A stretch of 64,000 nucleotides of DNA from Woeseia sp. (lineage in GTDB: Bacteria; Pseudomonadota; Gammaproteobacteria; Steroidobacterales; Woeseiaceae). The notes under the pieces are model-generated. The model was given only the letters and a program-made list of their open reading frames with translations. It was not told the origin of the DNA and searched no databases. Shown here piece after piece: positions 28,817-37,332 of this stretch. Made by a program: the position numbers and the translations under genes. The stretch lies in contig JAJFKW010000001.1 in NCBI GenBank assembly GCA_021773015.1, positions 2,711,305 through 2,775,304 of the forward strand, in the 5' to 3' direction. The first letter of the stretch is position 1; each line of letters begins with the position of its first letter.

Positions 28817-30106
28817 TCACAGCATATCCTTCATACGATAGTACAACATGCCTAGTGCGATGACTTGGCTGCCCATCCACTGCGAACCGGGCATTCGAAA
28901 GTGCTTCATATCTGCGAACAAATCAAACTTTTCCATCGTCCCCGCAACAGCATCGGCTATGACTTCACCCATGACGTGCGTGGCATTCACACCATGTCCA
29001 GAGTAACCCTGACAGTAGTAGACATTCTTATTGATCCTGCCAACAGCAGGAATGCGGTTCAGCACAATGCCGATTTGTCCGCCCCATTCGTAGTCGATCT
29101 TAATTCCCTTAAGTTGCGGATAGATTTTCAGCATACGAGGTTCGATGAAGGCTTTGATACTTTCCGGCTCGCGTCCTGAGTAATTACAAGCACCGCCGTA
29201 TAGCAGGCGTTTGTCGGCGGACAATCGGTAGTAGTCTACGATTTCATTAGAATCACACACCGCAACATCCTGCGGGTTTATTTCCGTAACCTGTGCATCG
29301 GAGAGCGGTTCCGTGGCGATGACGTAGCTGCCAGCGGGGAATACAAGATTCGACAGATATTTTGGTTCGAGCAAACTGTACGCGTTGCCGGCAAGTACGA
29401 CGGCATCTGCAGTAACACTGCCTTGTGCGGTTTTCACTATGGGTCGCTCGCCATGCGCTATACCCGTGACGGGAGACTGCTCGAAAATCCTTACCCCCAG
29501 CTCAGTCGCGGCACGCGCTTCGCCAATGCACAGGTTCAGCGGATGCAGGTGCCCATCGCGATAACAAACGAATCCGCCCAGGAATGCATCGGTGCCTAGA
29601 TTGTCGCGCGTCTTTTCCTTGTCCCATATTTCGTAGGGATACGGGAAGTTATGTTGTGCCCGCTCTTCTGCCTCGTACTCAAGGTCGGCGATTTGCCGTG
29701 GCTTTAGCGCAGTTGTCAGGAAACCATTCTTGAGATCACACTGAATGGCGTATTTCTTAACGCGCTCGTGCACGATGTCGTTGCCGCGCCAACGCAGATC
29801 CCAGAGCATATCCGCGATACCCTCGCCGTGCTTCTTGCGAATCTTCCCCAGACCGCTAATACCATTGATGAGTTGGCCGCCATTTCTCCCCGACGCGCCC
29901 CAGCCAACGCGGTTGGCCTCCACGAGTGCAACGGAATAGCCGCGCTCGGCCAACGTTAGCGCTGTTGCGACGCCGGTAAAGCCGCCGCCAACCACGCAAA
30001 TATCCACGCTGTCGCTGCCCTCGAGCACCGGATAGTCGGTGTTTTCGTTGGCGGATGCAGCGTAATACGAAGCCGTATGTTCCTGTTGTTGATAGAACGA
30101 TTTCAT
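28817..30106 (-). CDS. PuuB-like gamma-glutamyl-amine FAD oxidoreductase, copy 1
   Basis: The 429-residue DAO-family protein begins EHTASYYAASANENTDYPVL, closely matching the N-terminus of E. coli PuuB, followed by VDICVVGGGFTGVATALTLA and GWGASGRNGGQL. PuuB oxidises gamma-glutamylputrescine in the cytosol. The C-terminal GYSGHGVNATHVMG segment is also typical. No puuA, puuC or puuD is in the window, so its amine may differ. A TetR regulator is divergently transcribed 102 nt away, and a paralogue is at 30947-32239. Confidence 0.87.
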   Translation of the reverse strand: MKSFYQQQEHTASYYAASANENTDYPVLEGSDSVDICVVGGGFTGVATALTLAERGYSVALVEANRVGWGASGRNGGQLINGISGLGKIRKKHGEGIADMLWDLRWRGNDIVHERVKKYAIQCDLKNGFLTTALKPRQIADLEYEAEERAQHNFPYPYEIWDKEKTRDNLGTDAFLGGFVCYRDGHLHPLNLCIGEARAATELGVRIFEQSPVTGIAHGERPIVKTAQGSVTADAVVLAGNAYSLLEPKYLSNLVFPAGSYVIATEPLSDAQVTEINPQDVAVCDSNEIVDYYRLSADKRLLYGGACNYSGREPESIKAFIEPRMLKIYPQLKGIKIDYEWGGQIGIVLNRIPAVGRINKNVYYCQGYSGHGVNATHVMGEVIADAVAGTMEKFDLFADMKHFRMPGSQWMGSQVIALGMLYYRMKDML

Positions 30107-30134
30107 CGCGAACTCTGAAGCATTTTATTTAAAT

Positions 30135-30158
30135 CAATTGATCGGTATAATATAATTG
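30135..30158. promoter_or_regulatory. Candidate TetR operator in the divergent promoter
   Basis: A 24-bp AT-rich block with CAATT at one end and AATTG at the other, containing TATAAT-like sequence, lies between the puuB-like start and the TetR start. Its symmetry and position fit an operator that controls both genes. Confidence 0.4.
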
Positions 30159-30208
30159 TAATGCTTTCAACGAACCGGGGTCAAGGCCCCGTTGCGAGGT
30201 AATATCCA

Positions 30209-30802
30209 ATGCCGAAGATCGTCGACCACGATGCACAACGCGTCAAATTCGCAGAAGCGGCGATGAGTTTGATTGCGCGCAACGGTCTTGAGGGCGTGAC
30301 GATGCGGGCGGTGGCAGCTGAAGCGGGCCTATCCTACGGTTCGTTGTTTCACTATTTCACCTCGAAGGATGAATTGCTGATGCACGCGATTCGTCATTCC
30401 ACCTCGTTGCAGACCCAACGCGCGAACGAATACACGCATCGTTATTCTGGTTTGAAAGCGCTAGAGCATCTTCTGTGCGACGACGCCATCATCAACGATT
30501 CATCCCGAGACTCCTGGATGGTATGGCTGACCTTTTTGTACAAGGTGGCGCTGCAGCCATCATTCGCTGAGATGCACGCCGAGTTGATCGATGGATGGTT
30601 GGGGCGGATTAGAACGCTGTTGGAAGACGCTCAACAATCCGGCGATATCGAAGACGATGTGAATGTCGATTTTGAAGCGCTGGCAGTGTGGACGTATTCT
30701 GCCGGCATCGGACAAATGGGATTGGTTTACCCGGCACTGTTGCCCGCAGCCATGCAAAAAGAACTAATCTCGGCTTACCTGGACAAATTACGTGTGCAAT
30801 AA
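30209..30802 (+). CDS. TetR/AcrR family regulator (BetI-like)
   Basis: The 197-residue protein has the N-terminal TetR helix-turn-helix (LIARNGLEGVTMRAVAAEAG, LSYGSLFHYFTSKDELL) and a helical ligand domain with a BetI-like tail. It lies between two leftward puuB-like genes and diverges from the first. It probably represses them and responds to an amine or aldehyde; that is inference from position. Confidence 0.88.
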   Translation: MPKIVDHDAQRVKFAEAAMSLIARNGLEGVTMRAVAAEAGLSYGSLFHYFTSKDELLMHAIRHSTSLQTQRANEYTHRYSGLKALEHLLCDDAIINDSSRDSWMVWLTFLYKVALQPSFAEMHAELIDGWLGRIRTLLEDAQQSGDIEDDVNVDFEALAVWTYSAGIGQMGLVYPALLPAAMQKELISAYLDKLRVQ

Positions 30803-30946
30803 ATGAGGAGAAACCGCATACAGACGGACGGGCTCCTACCGCATCGATTTCCTGCACCAAAACACGACATCCTAAGAAGGGACCGCTATTTCCAGCCAAA
30901 ACCTAACGACATGCGACACAAATAATGCATCGCACAAGTCAAGCAT

Positions 30947-32239
30947 TCACAGTCGGTCCTTGATTTGGTGGTACAGAATGCCCAATGCCACCATAGGTTT
31001 ACTCAGTACATACGCGCCCGGAATAACCACGGGCTTTATATCTGCGAACAGATCGAATCGTTCAAGCACGCCAGCAATGGCATCCGCCATAATCTGTCCC
31101 GCTAAGTGGGTAACGTTTACCCCATGACCTGAATAGCCCTGACAGTACAAAACGTTTGGAGAAAGTCTGCCGAGCTGTGGCACACGATTGACCGGAACCC
31201 CAATCGTGCCGCCCCAGGCATAGTCAATGCGCACCGTCGCGAGTTGTGGATATATTTTACTCATCTTGGGACGTAGGCGCTTTTCGATAGACTTTGGGTC
31301 GTCGCCGAAATAGTTACAACGTCCGCCAAACAGTAAACGCTTGTCCGCACTGAGGCGAAAATACTCAAGTACGAAATTTGGATCGCAGACGGCCAGGTCT
31401 CGCGGATTGATTGTTGCAACGATCTCGTCATCCAACGGTTCCGTTGCAATAATGAAACTGTTCACCGGAAACATGACGCCGCGCAGCTTCGGTTCAACCG
31501 AGTGATAGGCGTTGCCGGCGATGATGACGGCATCCGCGGTTACTGACCCTTGCGCCGTTACGACCTTTGCTTTGTCTCCCTTCTGAATATCCACCACGGG
31601 GGACTGTTCGTAGATTGTTGCGCCGCAAGCAACAGCAGCTCGAGCTTCACCGACACACAGTTTCAGTGGATGTAAATGCCCGTTGCCCATATTCAGCAGC
31701 GCGCCAACATAGGCGTTGGTGCCGATCAATTCGCACGTTACGTCCTTCGACAGAATTTCAACTTTGTGTGGAAACGACTCTCGCTGCAGACGTTCGTACT
31801 CGGATCGGAAGTCACGAAGATGGCGGGTCCTGATGGCGACATCTAAGTAGCCAAACTTCAAGTCGCATTGAATTCCATAAGTTGCAACGCGTTCTCGAAT
31901 AATATCGTGTCCGCCCCAGCGAAGATTTCTCAGTACGTCAGCAGTGTCGTTGTGAATGTTCTTAGCAATTGTCCTTTCACCGGATATGCCGCCAATGAGT
32001 TGACCTCCGTTGCGGCCAGACGCGCCCCAACCCACCTTCTTGGCTTCCACCACATGCACGTCGTAGCCGCGCTCCGCCAGGTGAAGTGCCGTGGATACTC
32101 CGGTAAACCCCGCGCCTACAACACAAACATCTGCAGACTTCTCGCCCCGAAGTGGAGCAAAATCTGTAGCGTCACCGACAGATGCCGCGTAGTAAGAGCT
32201 CGTATGCACTTGTGCCTGTATGACGCTTTTTTCCTTCAT
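30947..32239 (-). CDS. PuuB-like gamma-glutamyl-amine FAD oxidoreductase, copy 2
   Basis: The 430-residue protein matches the first copy in length and motifs: QVHTSSYYAASVGDATDFAP, DVCVVGAGFTGVSTALHLA, GWGASGRNGGQL, CDLKFGYLDVA, GYSGHGVNVTHLAG. The two genes are clear paralogues on the same strand, with the TetR gene between them on the other strand. It begins 147 nt from the MOSC gene, which runs the other way. Substrate differences between copies cannot be read from sequence. Confidence 0.86.
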   Translation of the reverse strand: MKEKSVIQAQVHTSSYYAASVGDATDFAPLRGEKSADVCVVGAGFTGVSTALHLAERGYDVHVVEAKKVGWGASGRNGGQLIGGISGERTIAKNIHNDTADVLRNLRWGGHDIIRERVATYGIQCDLKFGYLDVAIRTRHLRDFRSEYERLQRESFPHKVEILSKDVTCELIGTNAYVGALLNMGNGHLHPLKLCVGEARAAVACGATIYEQSPVVDIQKGDKAKVVTAQGSVTADAVIIAGNAYHSVEPKLRGVMFPVNSFIIATEPLDDEIVATINPRDLAVCDPNFVLEYFRLSADKRLLFGGRCNYFGDDPKSIEKRLRPKMSKIYPQLATVRIDYAWGGTIGVPVNRVPQLGRLSPNVLYCQGYSGHGVNVTHLAGQIMADAIAGVLERFDLFADIKPVVIPGAYVLSKPMVALGILYHQIKDRL

Positions 32240-32386
32240 CAGCTACTGCGTGGCCTACCGGTTTATACGTTCACAAGCGTAGCGCGAGCGAGTTACCGAG
32301 GACCCTGTATTTTCGCAATGTGGAACGACGTGGAAGACTTTCACTTGCGCTCGAAATGAAGGATTTCTAGGAGCCCGCCTTTTAGG

Positions 32387-33034
32387 TTGACATTCGCGGC
32401 GCGAGCCGTGCAGATTGGGAGTCATGTTCCGCTGACCCTGGGGTCATCATTGAAGAAACGAAAGGCGAAAGTGATATCGGTTCACGCCCAGTTGGGAGCC
32501 GGACTTAGTAAGGCCACGCAAAACACGATTGAGATGGAGCTGGACGGCGTCGTCGGTGACCGTCATCGATCTTTTCAACGCGAAACCTGGCCCGGCGACA
32601 AACAGCCAAAGGGCACGGTACGCCGCAATGAGCGCCAATGGTCCGCTGTTTCTGTCGAGGAGCTGGTCGAGATACAGGGAGAAATGGACTTGACAGAGCC
32701 ATTGACGGCGTCATTTGTCGGCGCAAATTTGTGCCTAAGCGGAATCTCGCAATTGTCTAGGTTGCCGAAAGGTACTTTGCTCAAGTTTCCTTCTGGGGCC
32801 GAATTGTCCGTCGAGGAGTACAACCCACCTTGTGCCGATATGGGCGCGCAATTGGCATCTGCATACAACACCAACTCAGGCAGAGAGCTGACGTCCACCA
32901 GTTTTTCCAAGGCTGCAAAATTAACACGAGGAATCGTTGGTGTCGTGGACGTGCCTGGAGCGATAAGCGCAGGCGACGAAGTGGTGGTGGAGGTTTTCGA
33001 AACTTCTTCCTGGCTTGTACGGTCACCAGACTGA
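32387..33034 (+). CDS. MOSC domain protein with uncertain non-ATG start
   Basis: The MOSC core is seen as KVISVHAQLGAG, MELDGVVGDRH, WSAVSVEEL, SFVGANLCLSG and the Cys-containing PPCADMG. MOSC proteins bind molybdenum cofactor or act as sulfur carriers (MOCOS, YiiM-like). No ATG exists before the domain: the frame opens at TTG 32387, with GTG 32408 and TTG 32450 as alternatives. TTG 32450, preceded by GGGG and giving MKKRKAKVISVH, best fits the domain start. The SSS gene begins 4 nt after its stop, so they form an operon. Confidence 0.78.
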   Translation: MTFAARAVQIGSHVPLTLGSSLKKRKAKVISVHAQLGAGLSKATQNTIEMELDGVVGDRHRSFQRETWPGDKQPKGTVRRNERQWSAVSVEELVEIQGEMDLTEPLTASFVGANLCLSGISQLSRLPKGTLLKFPSGAELSVEEYNPPCADMGAQLASAYNTNSGRELTSTSFSKAAKLTRGIVGVVDVPGAISAGDEVVVEVFETSSWLVRSPD

Positions 33035-33037
33035 CCG

Positions 33038-34771
33038 ATGGATATCTACACAACAACGATTGCAGTCAGCATCGTCATTTACATCGCGATAGGCAATTAT
33101 GCAGGTCGCGGCATTAAAGGACTCGACGATTACTACGTCGCTGGCCGTAACGCGCCGACGATGCTGATCGTTGGCACGTTGGTCGCCAGTGTGATGAGTT
33201 CTACAATGTTTTTGGGTGAGGCGGGATTCGCATACGCGAGCCAGGCCGGTCCCTATGTTCTGTTTCCGCAAACGGCAACGATTGGTTATGTTTTGGGTGC
33301 GATTTTTTTCGGCCGTTATCTGCGTAGAAGTCGCGCGACGACGGTAGCCGAGTTCTTTGGCAAACGTTTTAACAGCAAGCGTGTGCAGGCAACCGCCGGG
33401 ATCACGATTATTCTTGCGCTGGGTGGCTACCTTTTAGCGGTCACGCAAGGCGCCGCAATTCTACTTTCGCAACTCACCGATCTCGGTTATGTGCAAGGAC
33501 TCATTGTTGCCTGGTTGAGCTACACGCTGTTCACGATGTACTCCGGTTCGCGTGGGGTAATTCTCACCGACACGCTGATGTTTCTTTTGTTTACGATAGC
33601 AAGTTTCGCTGCCATGATTTTTCTGGTCGGCGATTTCGGTGGCTGGCCGAGCGTGATCGAGGGGTTGGTCGCAATCGAAGAAAAGGCAGAGTTGATGTCG
33701 TGGCACGGCATTATTGGTCCTGGCACCGACTGGCCGACCGCGACAGACTATTTGATTTGGGCGATGGTTATCGACGTAAGCTGGATGATTGTTTATGCCG
33801 TCAGTCCGTGGCAATCGAGTCGCCATTTGATGGCAAAGAATGAGCACGTTGTACTGCGTGCATCGTGTATCGCTTGTCTTGCAGTAGCACTCTTGCAGGT
33901 GATGGTTTACGGCATGGGCGGTGTAATCAACCTAGGCAAAGCCGATATTGTGCCCTACGAGAGCGCCACCATCTGGGCTTCGCTAAACATGTTGCCGGAA
34001 CTGCTCGGAGCATTGATGCTGGCCGGCATCATGGCCGCGGTGCTGTCATCGGCGTCAACGTTTCTTTCGTTAGTCGGATTCAGCGCCAGCAACGATATTG
34101 GCATTCACAAGAGTGACGACGAGCAGAAAACGCTGCGTTTTAGCCGCATAATGATGTTGGTCATTGGCACGCTTGCGCTCGCCGCTGCGCTGATCTTTCC
34201 ACCCAATATCTTTTGGCTCACGACGTTCATAGCGACAGTTTTTGCGTCATCCTGGGGCCCGGTCGGTCTGATGAGCATTTGGAACAAGCGTATTACCGAG
34301 GCCGCCGCTTTCTGGGGCATGTTGTCAGGCTTAGTCTTCAATATCGTGCCGAAGTTTTTCGTGTTTATTGGCGCAATTGAATTGCCGTCGTATCTCAATC
34401 CCGTGGTTATCGGTGCAGCGGTGAGCTTACTGGTCACTATCGCAGTGTCTTATCGCACACGAGCCAGCGAGGAGGAGACCTTATATCTCGCTAAATTGCA
34501 TGTAACGCCGCCGGATGAAATCGACGCCAAGAAAACCAAGTTGACACTTTTCGCTCCGGCGCTATTGGTCGCCAATGGTTTGATCATGCCATTCTTATTG
34601 ATCACTTTTTACGTGCGGCCTTACCAATCGGCGACGGGGACCCTTACGCCGGATGGCTCGCTAGATTGGATGACCGGCGAGGCGCTACTCGCGTTGAGTT
34701 GGAGTGTTGTTTATGTCTCGCTTGGGTTGTTCGCAATTAACATCATTCGCAAGAAGTATTCACCGAGCTAA
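33038..34771 (+). CDS. Sodium:solute symporter (SSS family)
   Basis: The 577-residue protein has about 13 hydrophobic segments and SSS features: GLDDYYVAGRNAPT near the N-terminus, VMSSTMFLGEAGFAY, a SPWQSSRHLMAKNEH loop and the LSSASTFLSLVGFSASND sodium-site region. It imports an unknown organic solute with Na+. It follows the MOSC gene after 3 nt. Nearby polyamine oxidases may use its substrate, but this is a guess. Confidence 0.88.
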   Translation: MDIYTTTIAVSIVIYIAIGNYAGRGIKGLDDYYVAGRNAPTMLIVGTLVASVMSSTMFLGEAGFAYASQAGPYVLFPQTATIGYVLGAIFFGRYLRRSRATTVAEFFGKRFNSKRVQATAGITIILALGGYLLAVTQGAAILLSQLTDLGYVQGLIVAWLSYTLFTMYSGSRGVILTDTLMFLLFTIASFAAMIFLVGDFGGWPSVIEGLVAIEEKAELMSWHGIIGPGTDWPTATDYLIWAMVIDVSWMIVYAVSPWQSSRHLMAKNEHVVLRASCIACLAVALLQVMVYGMGGVINLGKADIVPYESATIWASLNMLPELLGALMLAGIMAAVLSSASTFLSLVGFSASNDIGIHKSDDEQKTLRFSRIMMLVIGTLALAAALIFPPNIFWLTTFIATVFASSWGPVGLMSIWNKRITEAAAFWGMLSGLVFNIVPKFFVFIGAIELPSYLNPVVIGAAVSLLVTIAVSYRTRASEEETLYLAKLHVTPPDEIDAKKTKLTLFAPALLVANGLIMPFLLITFYVRPYQSATGTLTPDGSLDWMTGEALLALSWSVVYVSLGLFAINIIRKKYSPS

Positions 34772-34829
34772 TGTTGGCGATGCATGCGAATCCAACTACC
34801 CGTGAAGCGGAAGCGGCAAGAGGCGCGTT

Positions 34830-35159
34830 ATGTTCCACATGCTAACGAGTTTCAATCTACAACCAAGCGCAAGTTTGGATGAGTTTCAACAGTTTCTTCG
34901 GCAATTCACCGCGCATCTGAAAAAAATCGGCTTGCTTGATTCGACTGGTGCAGTTGGACGTCGGCAACGCCATCCAATAATGGACACCGACGATGACAGA
35001 GACCATGAGTTCTATTTCACAATGTCATTTCAAGATAGGGCGCAATGCGATCACGCAGTGGACTATATCTACGGCAAGCAGGAACCAGTCGAGTCGGTAC
35101 ATAAATCGATGTATGCGCTGGTCAAGGATCCAATTTTTACCTGTTGGGAAGATCTTTAG
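34830..35159 (+). CDS. Small cytosolic protein, possible DUF6614-like ferredoxin-fold
   Basis: A 109-residue soluble protein without signal peptide. The pattern of a helix (LDEFQQFLRQFTAHLKKIG), an RRQ strand and an EFYFTMSFQDRAQCDHA strand-helix resembles small dimeric alpha/beta-barrel proteins such as DUF6614. It is 58 nt after the SSS gene on the same strand. I do not assign a function. Confidence 0.6.
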   Translation: MFHMLTSFNLQPSASLDEFQQFLRQFTAHLKKIGLLDSTGAVGRRQRHPIMDTDDDRDHEFYFTMSFQDRAQCDHAVDYIYGKQEPVESVHKSMYALVKDPIFTCWEDL

Positions 35160-35205
35160 ACTCGCTGAACCCGTCTGGTTAGTTTTTCGTGCGAATGGTC
35201 GGTTT

Positions 35206-35703
35206 CTAGAACTGGTCTACAAAGTTGACGGCGCGCTTTATCTGACTGCCGCTCTCGCTTTCCTGCCACAAAACCTTTCCGCAACCTTGCGTTGGTTGTT
35301 CAACATCGATTGCCAATAGACTGCCATTCGATATCAAAATATCTTCTCCTGTTAACCACAAAACCAGGATACTTGTGCAGGATTGGTGGCTGCTGACCAA
35401 AATGTCGCCATTGTCGAATTTCAGGCCCGTCACAAAATCGACAATCTCTTTTAGTCGCGAGCCGGTCGTTAGGTTCTGTGATTCGATGATGGGTTCGTCA
35501 ATACTGAGGATATCGGCGGCGATTTCCAAGGTCTGTTTGACTCGTATCATCGGGCTTGAGTAGATTCGCGTCACAGTTTGCAAGTCAGCGCGTCGCAAGT
35601 TCACGACGTTTTTAACTTCATCAATGCCTTTTTCACTTAGTTCACGCTTTGCGTCCGCATCGGATTCAGCGGTCATGCCGTGTCGAAGGACAAAGATTCT
35701 CAT
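35206..35703 (-). CDS. sixA: SixA-type phosphohistidine phosphatase
   Basis: The 165-residue protein starts MRIFVLRHGMTAESDADAKR, the SixA variant of the histidine-phosphatase RHG motif (Arg7, His8), with ELSEKGIDEV, the IYSSPMIRVKQT second Arg and the ILVSSHQS second catalytic His. SixA removes phosphate from histidine in phosphotransfer proteins such as ArcB and the nitrogen PTS. It converges with the small gene upstream. Confidence 0.87.
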   Translation of the reverse strand: MRIFVLRHGMTAESDADAKRELSEKGIDEVKNVVNLRRADLQTVTRIYSSPMIRVKQTLEIAADILSIDEPIIESQNLTTGSRLKEIVDFVTGLKFDNGDILVSSHQSCTSILVLWLTGEDILISNGSLLAIDVEQPTQGCGKVLWQESESGSQIKRAVNFVDQF

Positions 35704-35791
35704 CGATTTGAATACCTAACCATTTTCCATACAAAAGCTGTCGCGTTATCGTGAATTTGACGACTTCGCCTCGATCGAGTTCGGGCGTAAC

Positions 35792-36721
35792 TCACAATGA
35801 CAAGAGGTATGCGCTCATGCGCTGACGTGTCTGTTCATCGGGCAGGCGTCCGAAGCCCGCACCCATATTGTCTATGACGTGCTTCACTTTGCTGGTTTCG
35901 GTAACGACACAGGTCATTGCCGGGTGAGACAAAATGTACTTTAGCGAAAACTGTGCCCATGATTCGCAATCAAATTCTCCGACCCATTCGGGCAACGTCT
36001 GCCCGGCAACCAGGCCAAAGAAAGCACCATCGTTTGCAGATTTAAAGGCTTCGGCACCTATTACGGCGATGCCGGTATCGGCCGCCAGCGGCAAAACTCG
36101 CTCTGCCGCGAGAGGTTGGCTGATCGAGTAGCCGGTCATAATGAAATCCGGCTTCTCGGACTTCATAAATTTTTCTAACGCGGAAAAGTCTGTCGTCCTG
36201 GTCCGGCTGACACCGATGTAGCGAACCTTGCCCGCAGCTTTCCAATCTTTCAGCGTCGGCCAGTGGTTCCGCATATCCCGCATGTTGTGCACCATCAACA
36301 GATCGATCGGTCGCTTGTTCAAATTAGCGACCGTTTTCTCCAAGTGCCGAATGCCTTCCTGCTTTCCGCTGACCGTGATTTTGCCGGTCAAAAATAACTC
36401 GTCTTGAATTTGCATTTCATCGAGAACCTGCCCAATGACCGGCATGCCCGATTGGAAAAAGGGCGGGGTGTCGATCACCGTGCCGCCCATGTCGATCATT
36501 GCCTGGATGACCGCCATCGGCAGCGCTTTCCCCTGCTCGGGTAATCTGGAAAAGATATCCGGTGCGCCGAGCCCGACGACGGGTAACGATTCGTCAGTTC
36601 CCGGAATCGGTTTGCGGCGCATAGCGTCTGCCTTACATCCCGCGGAAACGTTCGCGGCGGCGAAGAAGGCGGCGCTATGTGCAAGAAACTTTCTGCGATC
36701 AAGTTTGTTTAGGTTGCTCAT
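35792..36721 (-). CDS. Tat-exported aldo/keto reductase-like protein, catalytic Tyr replaced
   Basis: The 309-residue protein has a Tat-like signal (DRRKFLAHSAAFFAAANVSAG) and an aldo/keto reductase barrel: LPVVGLGAPD, VIDTPPFFQSG, LFLTGKI (Lys) and LLMVHNM (His). In the usual DTA..YG motif the catalytic Tyr aligns with Phe here, so ordinary carbonyl reduction is doubtful. An exported AKR would also need a source of NADPH or a bound cofactor. It diverges from the BlaI gene (218 nt), so BlaI may control it. Confidence 0.82.
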   Translation of the reverse strand: MSNLNKLDRRKFLAHSAAFFAAANVSAGCKADAMRRKPIPGTDESLPVVGLGAPDIFSRLPEQGKALPMAVIQAMIDMGGTVIDTPPFFQSGMPVIGQVLDEMQIQDELFLTGKITVSGKQEGIRHLEKTVANLNKRPIDLLMVHNMRDMRNHWPTLKDWKAAGKVRYIGVSRTRTTDFSALEKFMKSEKPDFIMTGYSISQPLAAERVLPLAADTGIAVIGAEAFKSANDGAFFGLVAGQTLPEWVGEFDCESWAQFSLKYILSHPAMTCVVTETSKVKHVIDNMGAGFGRLPDEQTRQRMSAYLLSL

Positions 36722-36906
36722 TTGCCGATCTTAGTATGGATACGTGTGCGTTGGCGAGGACGCTGCAACTTGCGGCGTCCACGAGGTTGCTTTGCTGGTG
36801 ATTACAAAACGAGCAAACGTTTTGACCGCTATCGTCATCTATTAGTTGAGGCGAGTCATCGGTCAACACAGGAATAACACGGTACCTACAAGGGAATTTC
36901 TGGATT

Positions 36907-36934
36907 GCTACAAACGTAACATCATGCTACATTT
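36907..36934 (+). promoter_or_regulatory. Candidate BlaI operator
   Basis: GCTACAAA (36907-36914) and GCTACATT (36926-36933) are near-direct repeats 19 bp apart, immediately upstream of the BlaI-type gene. The first contains TACAAACGTA, close to the TACAnnTGTA core of BlaI/MecI operators. Confidence 0.35.
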
Positions 36935-36939
36935 CGATC

Positions 36940-37332
36940 ATGATAAAAAAGAATCCAAAGTTAAGCCGCCGTGAGCGCGAAATCATGGACATCCTGTTGG
37001 AGGCCCGGGAAGCGACTGCGCAGCAGGTTCGCCAGCGGCTATCCGACCCACCGAGCAACTCAGCGGCCCGTGCCCTGCTTGCGAGGCTTGAAAAAAAAGG
37101 AGCCATTCGGCACATCGAGCGTGACCTCAAGTACGTTTATGTGCCCGTCGTAAACGTCGAGAAAGCACGTGAATCTGCGCTTGCCCGACTCGTACGAGTA
37201 TTTTTCGACGGCTCGATTGCCAGCGCGGTGACCGGTTTGGTTGAGCAGTCAAGTACTGAACTCAGCGAGGCGGAACTCACAGAGTTGGAAGCGACCATTC
37301 GGCGAGCGAGAGAGAGGAAACAAAACTCATGA
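36940..37332 (+). CDS. BlaI/MecI/CopY-type repressor
   Basis: The 130-residue protein has the BlaI winged helix (LSRREREIMDILLEAREATA, RALLARLEKKGAIRHIER) and a C-terminal dimer helix (ELSEAELTELEATIRRARE). In known systems its M56 partner cleaves it to relieve repression. Here the partner gene overlaps by 4 nt (ATGA), as in bla-type operons. No beta-lactamase of the serine type is adjacent. Confidence 0.9.
   Translation: MIKKNPKLSRREREIMDILLEAREATAQQVRQRLSDPPSNSAARALLARLEKKGAIRHIERDLKYVYVPVVNVEKARESALARLVRVFFDGSIASAVTGLVEQSSTELSEAELTELEATIRRARERKQNS

Noticed and set aside
34830-34845. TGTTCCACATG as a parS-like site
   Set aside because: Only half of the parS palindrome is present and it overlaps a start codon.
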